Source: Roseimaritima sediminicola (lineage in GTDB: Bacteria; Planctomycetota; Planctomycetia; Pirellulales; Pirellulaceae). From it: a stretch of DNA of 64,000 bases. The stretch covers positions 1-64,000 of the forward strand of contig NZ_WIAD01000020.1 of NCBI RefSeq assembly GCF_009618275.1, in the 5' to 3' direction. This document shows positions 35,258 through 50,359 of the stretch, piece after piece (the first letter of the stretch is position 1; every line of letters starts with the position of its first letter). Made by a program: the position numbers and the translations under genes. Under the pieces are notes generated by a model, which searched no databases, was not told the DNA's origin, and worked only from the letters and a program-made list of their open reading frames with translations.

Positions 35258-38248
35258 CTAAAACTGTGGCTCGTCGTCTTCGTCTTCGTCGTCGGCAAAG
35301 AAACTGCTGACCGCCCGATCGATCGCCGCGGGCGGGATCGCGGCGGACAGGGCGTCGCCGCGGAAGCCACTGGCCGAGCCTCGTTCGGTTCGGTGGGTCA
35401 CCAGGGCGGGCGATTCGGCGCCGGCACCAAAACCGTTGCTCGGATTGCTGGGGCCGGCTATGGCCTCGCCTTGCGGACTTTCATCCTCGCCCTCGGCGCT
35501 CACCTGCCCTTCACTGCGGCCGTCGAGATTCAACCGGTTGATTACCAACAACGCATCGAGCGGCGTGACCCAGCCATCACCGTTCACGTCGTAGTAGACC
35601 GGTGCGCCGGAGACATTGGGTTTTTCGATCGGCCCCGGACCGTGTTGGTTCAGGTAATTGATGATCAGCAGGACGTCCCGGGGGGCGATCCCATCGATGC
35701 CATCGACGTCCAGCGGTTCGACCGGATTGTGGAAGGGCAGCGGATTTTCCGTCACGTTCAGCGTTACCGGCAACGACAGCGTCGCCGGCGGATCGCTTTG
35801 ATCGTGAGCGGTGAGGATCAGGTGAATCTGCTGCTGCTCGGAAACGCTGACCGAGACACCGTCTCGCAGTTTCAACGTGGTGCCGACAAACTCGAACCGG
35901 CCGTCGTCGACTGACAGCCGGGCGGTGGGCGTCAGGTCCGGATCTTCGACGTGCATCTCGCCGACGACGGCCCCTTCGACTCGTTCGGTCACGCTGTCGG
36001 CAGCGAATTCAATGCTCGTCATCGGCTCGTTGATATCGATGACTTCGATCACGAACTCGCTGGACGCTTCGAACGGTCCATCGGTGACCGTGATCGTGAT
36101 TTCCAGGTCTCGGTCGGTTTCGTAATCCAGTTCCTGCTCGGCCTTCAGCTGCAGGTAACCGTCCACAACTTCGAAGCGGTAATCATCGACGCTGAACTCG
36201 TAATCGCCGGAGGCATCTTCGTCTTCGGCCGACACGCTGCCGACAATCGTCACCCCGGGGGCGTGTTCGTAGATGGGGGTCGGGGAGTGGAGGACCACGC
36301 CGGTGACGGCATCGTTGGAATCGCTCACCTGCAGCAGCACCGAGGTCTCGATGCCCTCGGGAGGCGCGTCCGGGTAGGCGACATAGGCGATCAACGTCAG
36401 ATAGATCGCCTGTTCGGTTTCAAAATCCAGCTCGACGCCCTCGAGCAAGATCAGCTGGCCGTCCTCGATTTTGAAACGCGGGTCGTCGACCTCAAAAATG
36501 ACCTCCTCGCCAACATCCACGTTGATCACGGTCACCGGGCCGATGGCGACGGGTCCGACCAGGTTCTCCGGAATGATTTCCGGCAGGTCCACGACCCAAG
36601 GCCCGAGGGGATCGTCGACCGGCGTGATGTTGACTTCCAGATCGGTCGGTTCCGAGGCGCTGCGTCCGTCGTGCAGCAGGATTTCAAAGGCGTCGCGACC
36701 GAATACATCCTGGTTGGGGAGATACCGGAAGCTGCCATCGGGACCCACGTCTGCGCTGCCCAGGTTGGGGGTCCCGCCGCGAAGCACGATGACCCGATCG
36801 CCGGGATCCGGATCACCGCCGTGGACCAACAGGTGTGGGGCGGGCCGAGTCAGCGGCGTGTCTTCGGCCGTGGTCAACGAGGGTGAGGAAACGAAGACGG
36901 GGGGCGTGTTCTCGGGCTGGACGAATAATCCGAACAGCACGTCCGCCGAAGCTTGTTCGGAGTCCAGTTCCACGCGGTGGCCGGTGGGCACATCCAGTTC
37001 CGCTCGCAGCACGGCGTAATCGCCACCCATGATCAACGAGCGACCTTCGTCCAGCAGGAACATGTCGCCCACGCGGGGCAGCGATACCGAGACCGTCGCG
37101 GCGGTTTCTTGGGTGGCGAAGTCGTAGATCACCAGATTCGAATCGGCATCGCGTCCGTACAGCAATTGCCGCAGCCCGTCGATCGTGACTTCGCCTGGCA
37201 AATCCGGCACGCGGGCCAGCAGGGCGTAGCTGTTAGCGACATCCAGGACCAGCAGATCGCCTGCGGCGTCCCGCACCACCGCCAGGCTGGCGGCTTCGTC
37301 GAAGGCTTCCAGCCGAGTCCCGTCGGGGACCGTGCCGGTGCCGCCCTCGATGGGCATCCGCGTCGCATTGCTCCACTGGATCAATTGCAGGCCATCCTCG
37401 CCGGGAATCGCAAACAGCGACAGCGGCGACTGCCAGTTGGTGATCACGTGCGAACCGGCCTCCAGTTCGCTGGTGGTCGGCGTGGCAATCAAGCGGTCGT
37501 CTTCAAACGCCAGCGTTCGCAGGACGGTTCGCCCACCCACAGCGTCTTGACCGACCAGGACTCCTTCACCGTGCTGGTTGATCGCGGCCGACGCCCAGCC
37601 GATTTCGTCTTCGCCCAGGCCCAGATCGATCGCTGCGGCCGAATTATTTTCGAAGGATACGATCCACGCCGGAGTCGCCGGGGGATCGGTCGTGTCGGCC
37701 AAGACCAACAGGGTACCGTCGGGCAAAGGATGGATCGAAGCTCCCTTGCCGCCCAGCGGGATCGTCGTGGTTTCGCCGCTGGCAGGGTCGATGCGGACCA
37801 ACGACTGTTCGACCAACCCGTACACGGCCGACCCGTCGTCGTTGGCCGCCCGCAGGGCGACGTCCGAAACCTGGATCAGGTTGTCGTCCAACCGGCCGAA
37901 CACCGGGCTGGTCTGCCGCTGGGATTGGGTGCCGTTGAACAGACGCACCACGTACTCGCCCGGAGCCAGGCCGGAGAACTGAAACCCGCCCCCGTCGTCG
38001 GTCCGCTGGAGCGGTTCGCCCAGGTTCGGAGCCCCGTCCTGATTCAGGTCCAGGTACACGATGCGATCTTCCAGTCCGGATTCGTCCGCGTCCTGTCGCT
38101 GGGACTGGTTCGCATCTTCGAACACCATCCCGCTGATGGTCGCCAAAACACGACGATCGCACAGCCGCTCCATCCGCAGCACACGGCGACTGGCGAGACG
38201 AGCTTGGCTTGAACGACGGGTGGGCCGTCGATTAGGGCGGGCAGACAT
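35258..38248 (-). CDS. Cadherin/dockerin-type surface protein
   Basis: 996 residues. The N-terminus has a basic stretch and a planctomycete-type MERLCDRRVLA motif (26-36) instead of a normal signal peptide. Domains in order: an SdrD-B/carboxypeptidase-like collar (ISGMVFEDANQSQRQDADES, ~39-115); a region of ~300 residues with beta-rich, propeller-like repeats; a tandem-Ig/cadherin module (NTPPVFVSSPSLTTAEDTPL, ~445-530); three to four cadherin-like repeats (~545-855: FEVDDPRFKIEDGQLILLEG, EFSVDDYRFEVVDGYLQLK); then a dockerin-like pair of EF-hand segments (DVDGIDGIAPRDVLLIINYL and YYDVNGDGWVTPLDALLVIN). It ends in an acidic tail (FFADDEDEDDEPQF). Likely a cell-surface adhesin or scaffold. Confidence 0.88.
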   Translation of the reverse strand: MSARPNRRPTRRSSQARLASRRVLRMERLCDRRVLATISGMVFEDANQSQRQDADESGLEDRIVYLDLNQDGAPNLGEPLQRTDDGGGFQFSGLAPGEYVVRLFNGTQSQRQTSPVFGRLDDNLIQVSDVALRAANDDGSAVYGLVEQSLVRIDPASGETTTIPLGGKGASIHPLPDGTLLVLADTTDPPATPAWIVSFENNSAAAIDLGLGEDEIGWASAAINQHGEGVLVGQDAVGGRTVLRTLAFEDDRLIATPTTSELEAGSHVITNWQSPLSLFAIPGEDGLQLIQWSNATRMPIEGGTGTVPDGTRLEAFDEAASLAVVRDAAGDLLVLDVANSYALLARVPDLPGEVTIDGLRQLLYGRDADSNLVIYDFATQETAATVSVSLPRVGDMFLLDEGRSLIMGGDYAVLRAELDVPTGHRVELDSEQASADVLFGLFVQPENTPPVFVSSPSLTTAEDTPLTRPAPHLLVHGGDPDPGDRVIVLRGGTPNLGSADVGPDGSFRYLPNQDVFGRDAFEILLHDGRSASEPTDLEVNITPVDDPLGPWVVDLPEIIPENLVGPVAIGPVTVINVDVGEEVIFEVDDPRFKIEDGQLILLEGVELDFETEQAIYLTLIAYVAYPDAPPEGIETSVLLQVSDSNDAVTGVVLHSPTPIYEHAPGVTIVGSVSAEDEDASGDYEFSVDDYRFEVVDGYLQLKAEQELDYETDRDLEITITVTDGPFEASSEFVIEVIDINEPMTSIEFAADSVTERVEGAVVGEMHVEDPDLTPTARLSVDDGRFEFVGTTLKLRDGVSVSVSEQQQIHLILTAHDQSDPPATLSLPVTLNVTENPLPFHNPVEPLDVDGIDGIAPRDVLLIINYLNQHGPGPIEKPNVSGAPVYYDVNGDGWVTPLDALLVINRLNLDGRSEGQVSAEGEDESPQGEAIAGPSNPSNGFGAGAESPALVTHRTERGSASGFRGDALSAAIPPAAIDRAVSSFFADDEDEDDEPQF

Positions 38249-38520
38249 AAATAACCTGAGCGATCATGTAAATCAGCAAAAATCTCTGGGGACCAGCTTG
38301 GACGCCGCTGGGGGGCGGTAAGTTCCTCCACCCTCCGGTATTTTTTTACCGATTATGAACCACCCCAGAGGGATTGTTCCAGGATTTTTACTTCCGACAA
38401 GAATAGAACGCGAAAAAACACCCCGATGTACCGCACTTTCACTTAGAATGGCCAGCGGTTACGCGATTTTTACGCGTCTTTTATGCCGACTCTCATCATC
38501 TTGCCGAGAAAGTCCTTTCG
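38249..38520. other. Divergent promoter region, A+T-richer
   Basis: 272 bp between the surface-protein gene (minus) and the repeat lipoprotein gene (plus). Base composition is clearly more A+T-rich than in the genes. CGGTATTTTTTTACCG near 38337 is a possible small hairpin. A TTTACGCGATTTTTACGCGT direct repeat lies about 60 bp before the plus-strand start. No confident promoter boxes. Confidence 0.45.
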
Positions 38521-40671
38521 ATGTTTCGGATCCGTCTTTCTGCGATCTCTCTGAATGTCCTCCTGGCCCCGCTCTGCCTGCTGCCGCTGATGGCCGGCTG
38601 TGGAGGCGACGCCGATCCCGGTCCGGTGGCCAGTTCCACGGCGACCGATTCCGGAGACGTAGGCCCCCCCGGCGATTCCGACCCCGGTGGCGGTGCGCCC
38701 GGTGAAAGTGGCGGCGCGCCCGGCGAAAGCGGCGGTGCGCCCGGCGAAAGCGGTGGCGGCGGCAGCGACGACGCGGCGTACATGGAAGGCTATATGGACG
38801 ATCCGCGGGGCGGTGGTGGCGAAGAAGAATACGGCATGGGGCCCGAAGAGTACGGGATGGGGCCCGAGGAGTACGGCATGGGGCCCGAGGAGTACGGCAT
38901 GGGGCCCGGAGGCGAGCCATACGACATGTATGGTGGCGAATCGATGGACGGCGCCGCGGGCATGTACGGCCAGACGCCCCAGCGGCAGTCCTCGGGAATG
39001 CTGGCAGCCGTTACCGGAAGCCTGCAGGGCGTAGGCCCGCAACTGGCTAGCGTGTTTCAGACGGTTCGAGATAAACAGGGCCGGGAAGAAATCAAAACGT
39101 TTCGCGAGCTGGCCAACGAGGCCTTCGTCGGCGGCGACGAAGCCCTGGCGCTGCAGTATCTGTACGGGCATATGGCCAGCGAATACGAACTGGCGGGCCC
39201 GGCGCTGAATGATGTGGCCTACAGCCGCGCGCTGGCTAAACCCGTCTGGTTCGTTCGCTGGGGAGCCTCCCTGCACGTCCGCGCCGATGCCACCGAGACG
39301 CCGCATCCGATCGTCGAGGGCATGTCCTCGCCCCTGCCCGAACGCAGCGCCGCGGGCGGTCGATTCGGACGCCGTGGTCGCGGCCGAGGAATGGAATCTC
39401 CCGAAATGGCTTCTCCCGAAATGGAATCGCCCGAAGGCGGCTATGGGATGGAAGGTATGGGAGGTATGGAAGGCGGCATGCTGCCTGCCGGACGCGGTGG
39501 AACGCCGGGCGGAGATGCCTCCAATCGGGTCGATCAGACCTTGGCGGAGAGTCTGGGGCTTGTTTCCGATGTCGTGGGCCGACAGTTCGATACTCGTTTT
39601 GCCAACGGCGCCTTCGGTAAAGCGTTTCAAAATGTGGAGGTCACGCCTCCGCCGGCGCGAGCCAATCGCGGCGGCAGCGTGCGGATCGACGAGCGTACCG
39701 GCGAAGCCATCCGAGATCCCTCCGCCATGATGGACGCCGGCCCCGAAGGTTACGGCCCCGAGGGCTATGGCGCTGAGGGCTATGGCGCTGAGGGCTATGG
39801 CGCGGAAGGTTACGGCGCGGAAGGTTACGGTGCGGAAGGTTACGGTGCGGAAGGTTACGGTGCGGAAGGCTACGGCGCGGAGGGCTACGGCGCGTCCCAG
39901 GATCCGGCCGGCGGATACCCCGATCCGGCCGCGCAAATGCGGGCCGGCATGGAAGGCTATGGCGTCGGTGCCCCGGCCGGTTCGGGCGCCGATTATGGCG
40001 CCGAAGCCGCCGATTACATGGCGCCGGGCGGACCGGGCGGACCGGGCGAAATGGCGCGCGGTGCGAATCGTCCGGGGGCGGCTCGAGCCGCGGCCCCGGC
40101 TCCTCCGCGTTTCAGTCCGGCGCTACCCCGCTGGCGCCCGGGGATGGTTTTTGTCGGCGAAATGCCGCTTTCCGAGGCCCTCTCGGCTGCCAAAGAAAAC
40201 GGCCTGCAGTTCCTCTTCCACTTCGACGTCATCGTTCAGGGAGGAAAGAAGACGCGGACCATCGTGCGCGTGATCAACGTGGCCGACGGCAAGACCGTGG
40301 TGGCTTCCAAACGCCTGGACAATGTCGAGTGTTACAAGCTGGTGCAGGCCAAACAGACGTCCGAACCCAAGTACGTCGAGGAAGCGGTGTTGCCGATGTT
40401 TGACGTGATCGACGAGAAGCTGCAGGTGGCGGAGTTGCCCGCGGTTTCGGCGGCTCAGGCCAAGGCTCGGATCGCCAAACTGCTGGAGACCGCTCCGGCA
40501 TTTGATCTGGCCAGTATGGCCGAGGTGCGGCTGTTTCAGTCGCGTGACCTGTTGACCGAACCCGAAGTCGCCACGGCGATGCATCTGTTCGGCGGTGACG
40601 ACGCCCTGGTTCTGATCTATGGAAGCCCCGCCGAACGGCGCACGATCATCCGGCAACAGATCGAACCCTAG
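38521..40671 (+). CDS. Lipoprotein with tandem EEYGMGP and GAEGY repeats
   Basis: 716 residues. The lipoprotein signal runs to LMAGCGGDADP (Cys about 26). The first 130 residues are low complexity: three GAPGESG units, then four EEYGMGP units (38824-38907). Part of the middle is folded (RDKQGREEIKTFRELANEAF). Residues 405-460 carry GPEGY and eight GAEGY units (39739-39888). The final ~170 residues look like a real domain: GMVFVGEMPLSEALSAAKEN, LQFLFHFDVIVQGGKKTRT, VLPMFDVIDEKLQVAELPAV. No family is recognised. Probable outer-surface protein with a Gly/Tyr-rich spacer. Confidence 0.75.
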   Translation: MFRIRLSAISLNVLLAPLCLLPLMAGCGGDADPGPVASSTATDSGDVGPPGDSDPGGGAPGESGGAPGESGGAPGESGGGGSDDAAYMEGYMDDPRGGGGEEEYGMGPEEYGMGPEEYGMGPEEYGMGPGGEPYDMYGGESMDGAAGMYGQTPQRQSSGMLAAVTGSLQGVGPQLASVFQTVRDKQGREEIKTFRELANEAFVGGDEALALQYLYGHMASEYELAGPALNDVAYSRALAKPVWFVRWGASLHVRADATETPHPIVEGMSSPLPERSAAGGRFGRRGRGRGMESPEMASPEMESPEGGYGMEGMGGMEGGMLPAGRGGTPGGDASNRVDQTLAESLGLVSDVVGRQFDTRFANGAFGKAFQNVEVTPPPARANRGGSVRIDERTGEAIRDPSAMMDAGPEGYGPEGYGAEGYGAEGYGAEGYGAEGYGAEGYGAEGYGAEGYGAEGYGASQDPAGGYPDPAAQMRAGMEGYGVGAPAGSGADYGAEAADYMAPGGPGGPGEMARGANRPGAARAAAPAPPRFSPALPRWRPGMVFVGEMPLSEALSAAKENGLQFLFHFDVIVQGGKKTRTIVRVINVADGKTVVASKRLDNVECYKLVQAKQTSEPKYVEEAVLPMFDVIDEKLQVAELPAVSAAQAKARIAKLLETAPAFDLASMAEVRLFQSRDLLTEPEVATAMHLFGGDDALVLIYGSPAERRTIIRQQIEP
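38824..38907 (+). repeat. 21-bp tandem repeats (EEYGMGP) x4
   Basis: Four 21-bp units inside the lipoprotein gene, for example GAGGAGTACGGCATGGGGCC plus C, differing by a few third-position bases. They encode EEYGMGP. Confidence 0.85.
39739..39888 (+). repeat. 15-bp tandem repeats (GAEGY) x10
   Basis: Ten contiguous 15-bp units; the first two encode GPEGY and the next eight GAEGY (such as GGTGCGGAAGGTTAC). Near identity at the DNA level suggests recent expansion by slippage or recombination. Confidence 0.88.
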
Positions 40672-40695
40672 CCGTATACATCGGCTTCGATTGCC

Positions 40696-40767
40696 GCACG
40701 GCTGTCCCAGCCGTGGACCGTGTGGCTCTCGGCTGGGACAGCCGAGCTGCTCTGTACGGCTGGGCTA
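40696..40767. repeat. GTAGCTCGGCTGTCC-family hairpins, three short copies
   Basis: GCACGGCTGTCCCAGCCGTG at 40696-40715, CTCGGCTGGGACAGCCGAG at 40728-40746 and a half copy TACGGCTGGGCTA at 40755-40767. The half copy contains the TAG stop of the minus-strand gene at 40765. Confidence 0.8.
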
Positions 40768-41169
40768 CCGCAACGAGCGAGCTTCACCGGGCGTGGTCGC
40801 AATCAGCTGCACCGGCGGCAGGTACACACCTCGTTTGCCCGCTTCGTAGCGCATGGCTCGCTCGAAATACGGGAACGGGTACTGGGGGTAGCGCAGCAGC
40901 GAGTACCGATAGATCGCCACGACCAGTCGCGATTCCAGCTGGCCACTGCGGACCGCAGCGGTCACGCGGCGGATGTAGCCGCGTTGTTGTTCTTCGGCCG
41001 CTCGCAGGCGGTTGATCAATTGATCCTCCAGCGACGCCACGTGGTCTCGAGCGGTGAAGCCCTGAGGAGCGACGATCTGCCCCGACGCTTCACCGCTGGC
41101 AGCGGCAAAGCAAGCGGCGACGAGCAGTCCTGTGCAGAGAGAACGGAGGCAGGCAGAACGGGTTCGCAT
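40765..41169 (-). CDS. Short secreted protein (unknown)
   Basis: 134 residues from ATG 41169 (MRTRSACLRSLCTGLLVAAC); the frame is open further upstream through a repeat and without protein character. A signal peptide ends at about AASGEASG. The mature part is helical (VASLEDQLINRLRAAEEQQR) and ends with LLRYPQYPFPYFERAMRYEA. No family is recognised. The gene stop lies inside a palindromic repeat. Confidence 0.6.
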   Translation of the reverse strand: MRTRSACLRSLCTGLLVAACFAAASGEASGQIVAPQGFTARDHVASLEDQLINRLRAAEEQQRGYIRRVTAAVRSGQLESRLVVAIYRYSLLRYPQYPFPYFERAMRYEAGKRGVYLPPVQLIATTPGEARSLR

Positions 41170-41278
41170 ACGAGGGGTCCCAAAACACGAGGCGCAAGCA
41201 ACAGTCCGATGCCGGAGCATCCCAACTGCGGCTGTAGCCAATCGGCCGATCCCGACGCAAGGGCAACGTGTCGTGGCT

Positions 41279-41305
41279 TTCTCGGCCGGGACAGCCGAGC
41301 TACTC
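41279..41305. repeat. GTAGCTCGGCTGTCC-family hairpin, single copy
   Basis: One copy, TCTCGGCCGGGACAGCCGAG then CTACTC. On the minus strand it reads GAGTAGCTCGGCTGTCCCGG and contains the TAG stop of the gene at 41300-41878. Confidence 0.8.
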
Positions 41306-41878
41306 TTTTTCCGCCTCCTCTCCGGCCGGCAGAATCCGGCCGAACAGGTGCCCGCCTTTTTCGCCGTGGTCCCAGGTGCCGGCATAGCGGCCATGGTGGA
41401 TGACCACGCGAGCGGAAAACGTGCCCATGCCGGGCAGCCACAGGTTGTCCAGGGTGATCATCGGCGTGCGGCCCGCCCACTTCACCGGCAGATCCATGGG
41501 CAATTCGGTATCGGTGTCGCCATAGCGGATGCGGGCGGTAAAACGGAACCGATCCCCCTCGGGCAGTTTCTCGCACTTGCGAATCGTGTATTCTTCCTCA
41601 GGCATCGCCGCATCGTCGGCGCCCAGCACCGTAAAGCGGCCGACGAAGCGGGCCCCGGTCATGTACTTCGCAAACCGGGCATTGCGTTGTTCGTCGGTTT
41701 CGCTCCTCTGGTCCTGGTTTCCCGCCGCCGGTTGGTCCGCCGCCGGCTTGTCCGCCGCCGGCTGGCCGCTGGTCGTCGGTGGCCCGTCGGGGGCGCCGCC
41801 GGCTGGGGGTTGGGCTGCGAGCAGGGCGGCCGGCCAGATGCAGCAGAGCAGCAGGACCAAGTTCCGGTGGGTACGCAT
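41300..41878 (-). CDS. Secreted protein with QPAADKPAADQ linker
   Basis: 192 residues from ATG 41878, preceded by a good AAGGAGCG ribosome site. A signal peptide (NLVLLLCCIWPAALLAAQ) is followed by a disordered Pro/Ala/Asp linker (QPAADKPAADQPAAGNQDQR). A C-terminal beta-rich domain of ~110 residues (FVGRFTVLGADDAAMPEEEY, RFTARIRYGDTDTELPMDL) ends GTWDHGEKGGHLFGRI. It resembles small exported planctomycete proteins; function not known. Its stop lies within a palindromic repeat. Confidence 0.7.
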   Translation of the reverse strand: MRTHRNLVLLLCCIWPAALLAAQPPAGGAPDGPPTTSGQPAADKPAADQPAAGNQDQRSETDEQRNARFAKYMTGARFVGRFTVLGADDAAMPEEEYTIRKCEKLPEGDRFRFTARIRYGDTDTELPMDLPVKWAGRTPMITLDNLWLPGMGTFSARVVIHHGRYAGTWDHGEKGGHLFGRILPAGEEAEKE

Positions 41879-42074
41879 CGTTCGCTCCTTAGAAGATCGG
41901 TACACGGGAAACAGGGCACGGGGATGACGCTAGTCTACCGTGTTCTGGGCGAGCCCTGAAACGCAGACCGCTGAAACGCTGACCCCTGAAAGGGGGCGCC
42001 CCCTGTTCGGAATCGTTTGGGAGGTTGACAATCGTGGCTTCGGTCTTTTGGCAGAACGCGGTACCTTATCTGAT

Positions 42075-48578
<6,504 letters not shown>

Positions 48579-48685
48579 CGCTGGCGTCTAGCCTTTAGGT
48601 GATTCGCCCCTTGTCTCCCTCGTCCAAGTCCCGCCCCAGGAGCAATGGATGCGGCGCCCGGGCGGCTAAAGCCTGGACTCCAGCG
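48579..48685. repeat. Inverted repeat directly after the uvrA stop
   Basis: CGCTGGCGTCTAGCCTTTAG starts at the base after the TAA of uvrA. A diverged inverted partner, GGCTAAAGCCTGGACTCCAG then CG, ends near 48685. It could fold into a long hairpin with a ~55-base loop, and may serve as a 3' end signal. Confidence 0.65.
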
Positions 48686-48779
48686 CCACCACTACCCTCG
48701 CTTTTTCGTTGCCCCGTCCCCCACGCATGGTGATAATCACATCATTCACTCTTCACCATCCCATCTGCGAGGGCTGACG

Positions 48780-49367
48780 ATGACTCGACTGCTTTTCCCC
48801 TGCCTGATCGCCGCGGCAACAGTCGCTTGTTTTCTGCTGCCGACGTCGCTGGCCGCACAGGAAGCGGAACGCGCCGCGGCGGAGCCAACCGAGCAACCGC
48901 AACGCTATCTGATCACAGTGTCCGAGTACCGGCTGGACATCGACGCCGCGCAGTTGACCGCCGAAGCGATTGCCGAAGCCAGGGAAGCGGAGGGCGTGGC
49001 CCCGGTGGAGGTCATCATGTTGTCGACCATGGCTTCGGCCGAAAGCATGGTCCAGTTTGGTCGTTCGATGACCGTGACAATCGGCCACGTGGTGAGCAAT
49101 CGCAATGTCACGGCGCGGCGGACCGAGGAGCGTGAGGTCGGCACGCTGCTGCGTTTGACTGCGGAACCTGCGGGAGAGAAGGTCGCGGCAAAGATCGAAT
49201 TCGAATGCTCGCGCCCGGTGGGCCAAGGCAGCGAGGACGCTCCGCCCGACATGGTGACAACCTCGTTCGATACGACCCAGGTCTTCGAGCTAGGCGAGCC
49301 CACATTGATTGCCGCTTCGACCTCCGGCGAACCGTCGTTCTTTTTTATGACGATCCACCAGCGGTAG
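48780..49367 (+). CDS. Secreted protein, secretin-like beta region (unknown)
   Basis: 195 residues from ATG 48780, with GAGGGCTGACG upstream. A signal peptide (LLFPCLIAAATVACFLLPTS) is followed by a beta-rich domain: RYLITVSEYRLDIDAAQLTA, QFGRSMTVTIGHVVSNRNVT, and EREVGTLLRLTAEPAGEKVA. The pattern of EVGTLLRLTA and a closing EPTLIAAST is reminiscent of secretin C-domain fragments seen in exported planctomycete proteins; this is a weak impression. No pore-forming length, so not a full secretin. Confidence 0.65.
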   Translation: MTRLLFPCLIAAATVACFLLPTSLAAQEAERAAAEPTEQPQRYLITVSEYRLDIDAAQLTAEAIAEAREAEGVAPVEVIMLSTMASAESMVQFGRSMTVTIGHVVSNRNVTARRTEEREVGTLLRLTAEPAGEKVAAKIEFECSRPVGQGSEDAPPDMVTTSFDTTQVFELGEPTLIAASTSGEPSFFFMTIHQR

Positions 49368-49420
49368 GGGGCGTTGTCTTCAGCTTGACCGATGTCGTGC
49401 AGATGGAGGAGGAAGGTTAA

Positions 49421-49771
49421 ATGACTTGGACGTTCACGATCTGCTTAGGCATCCTACTTGCTGTGGGCTGGGGGCAATTCTCAGTCTGGTTGCTGAACCG
49501 AGTCTGTCGGCTCTGTCGCGAAACCCTCGCGCAGACGCGGTGCGACCCGCAGGCTTGCCATGCGGATCCCGTAGCGGAACAATTAAAGACGATGGTTGCT
49601 ACGAGGCGAGGTCGGGAGGCATTTTGGGCTGCACAGTGCACTCAGAGTTATTGCTCGTCCGATGAGTATACCCGCGCAAGATTTCTTCGAATTCAAGCTG
49701 AAATCGCGTTGTTGCGGCATGAAGCGATGCCAAAGACTTGGACGGAAGCTTGCCGGGACGCTGCACGGTAA
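49421..49771 (+). CDS. Small membrane-anchored cysteine-containing protein
   Basis: 116 residues; ATG 49421 is preceded by GGAGGAGGAAGG, the strongest ribosome site in this part of the window. One N-terminal membrane segment (WTFTICLGILLAVGWGQFSV) is followed by a cytoplasmic or periplasmic chain with six cysteines (VCRLCRETL, CDPQACHADP, QCTQSYC). No family is recognised. It lies 53 bp after the secreted-protein gene and in a slightly lower-GC stretch, which may mark acquired DNA. Confidence 0.6.
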   Translation: MTWTFTICLGILLAVGWGQFSVWLLNRVCRLCRETLAQTRCDPQACHADPVAEQLKTMVATRRGREAFWAAQCTQSYCSSDEYTRARFLRIQAEIALLRHEAMPKTWTEACRDAAR

Positions 49772-49887
49772 ATCGTCGTCCGCACGGTCACCAGGACACG
49801 AGCATTGACAGTCCAACCGCTGTTCGATAACCCCGTGCGGTAGCGAGACTGGACAATTCCAGCCGCTCGGGCGACACCGGGATTGCG

Positions 49888-50016
49888 GTGGCCGGGTGGT
49901 CGGGAGATCAAGCGTTGATTGAACGAGCCAAGCGGCCGGGGCCGTACTGGTTCGTGATGGCACTGCAGACGGCGTTGTTGATCGCGGTACCGGTTTTGAT
50001 GGCGCTGAATGAGTAA
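49888..50016 (+). CDS. Possible 42-residue membrane peptide
   Basis: A GTG-start frame ending at TAA 50014-50016 encodes about 42 residues with one hydrophobic segment (WFVMALQTALLIAVPVLMAL) and a charged N-terminal half (GDQALIERAKRPGPY). No clear ribosome site. It might be a real small membrane protein or chance. Confidence 0.25.
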   Translation: MAGWSGDQALIERAKRPGPYWFVMALQTALLIAVPVLMALNE

Positions 50017-50056
50017 GGCAGCAGGGCCCGATTACACCGCAGAGATCGCTGTTATT

Positions 50057-50086
50057 AGCCCGCAGGGCGGCACAGCCCCTGCCGGG
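50057..50086 (-). repeat. GGCAGGGGCTGTGYCGC-family repeat
   Basis: AGCCCGCAGGGCGGCACAGC then CCCTGCCGGG. The same family as at 15332, 15464 and 50336. It is followed by GGGGACGTGAGTCCCC, a small perfect hairpin. Confidence 0.75.
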
Positions 50087-50211
50087 GACGTGAGTCCCCG
50101 GTTGTTGGGGCAATTAGAAACTCCTAGCCCGAAGGGCGACACAGGGTACGCGTTGTAGTGTCGCCCCTCCGGTGCTTTGAGTTGTGTGGAGGCTGTGGAC
50201 CGGCGGTTGAC

Positions 50212-50329
50212 GGAGCTGTCGATTTATTGAGCCGTTTAGGCGATAGCCTCGGTTTCGTCACCGCAGAACCAGGGCTATCGCCCAAACGGCTCACTTAAGC
50301 AATGCGTTTTCAAATAAATCGACAGGCCG
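50212..50329 (+). repeat. 118-bp inverted-repeat element, copy C
   Basis: The right end TAAATCGACAGGCCG is intact. The left end (GAGCTGTCGATTTA) has a few changes. The inner inverted pair GAGCCGTTTAGGCGATAGCC / GGCTATCGCCCAAACGGCTC is perfect but for one base. Same orientation and nearly the same sequence as copy A; length exactly 118 bp. Confidence 0.9.
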
Positions 50330-50335
50330 TGACAC

Positions 50336-50359
50336 CGCCGGCAGGGGCTGTGTCGCGCT
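50336..50359 (+). repeat. GGCAGGGGCTGTGYCGC-family repeat next to copy C
   Basis: CGCCGGCAGGGGCTGTGTCG then CGCT, six bases after the 118-bp element. The same arrangement is at 15326-15332. It runs into the TAAGCACGTC element. Confidence 0.7.
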
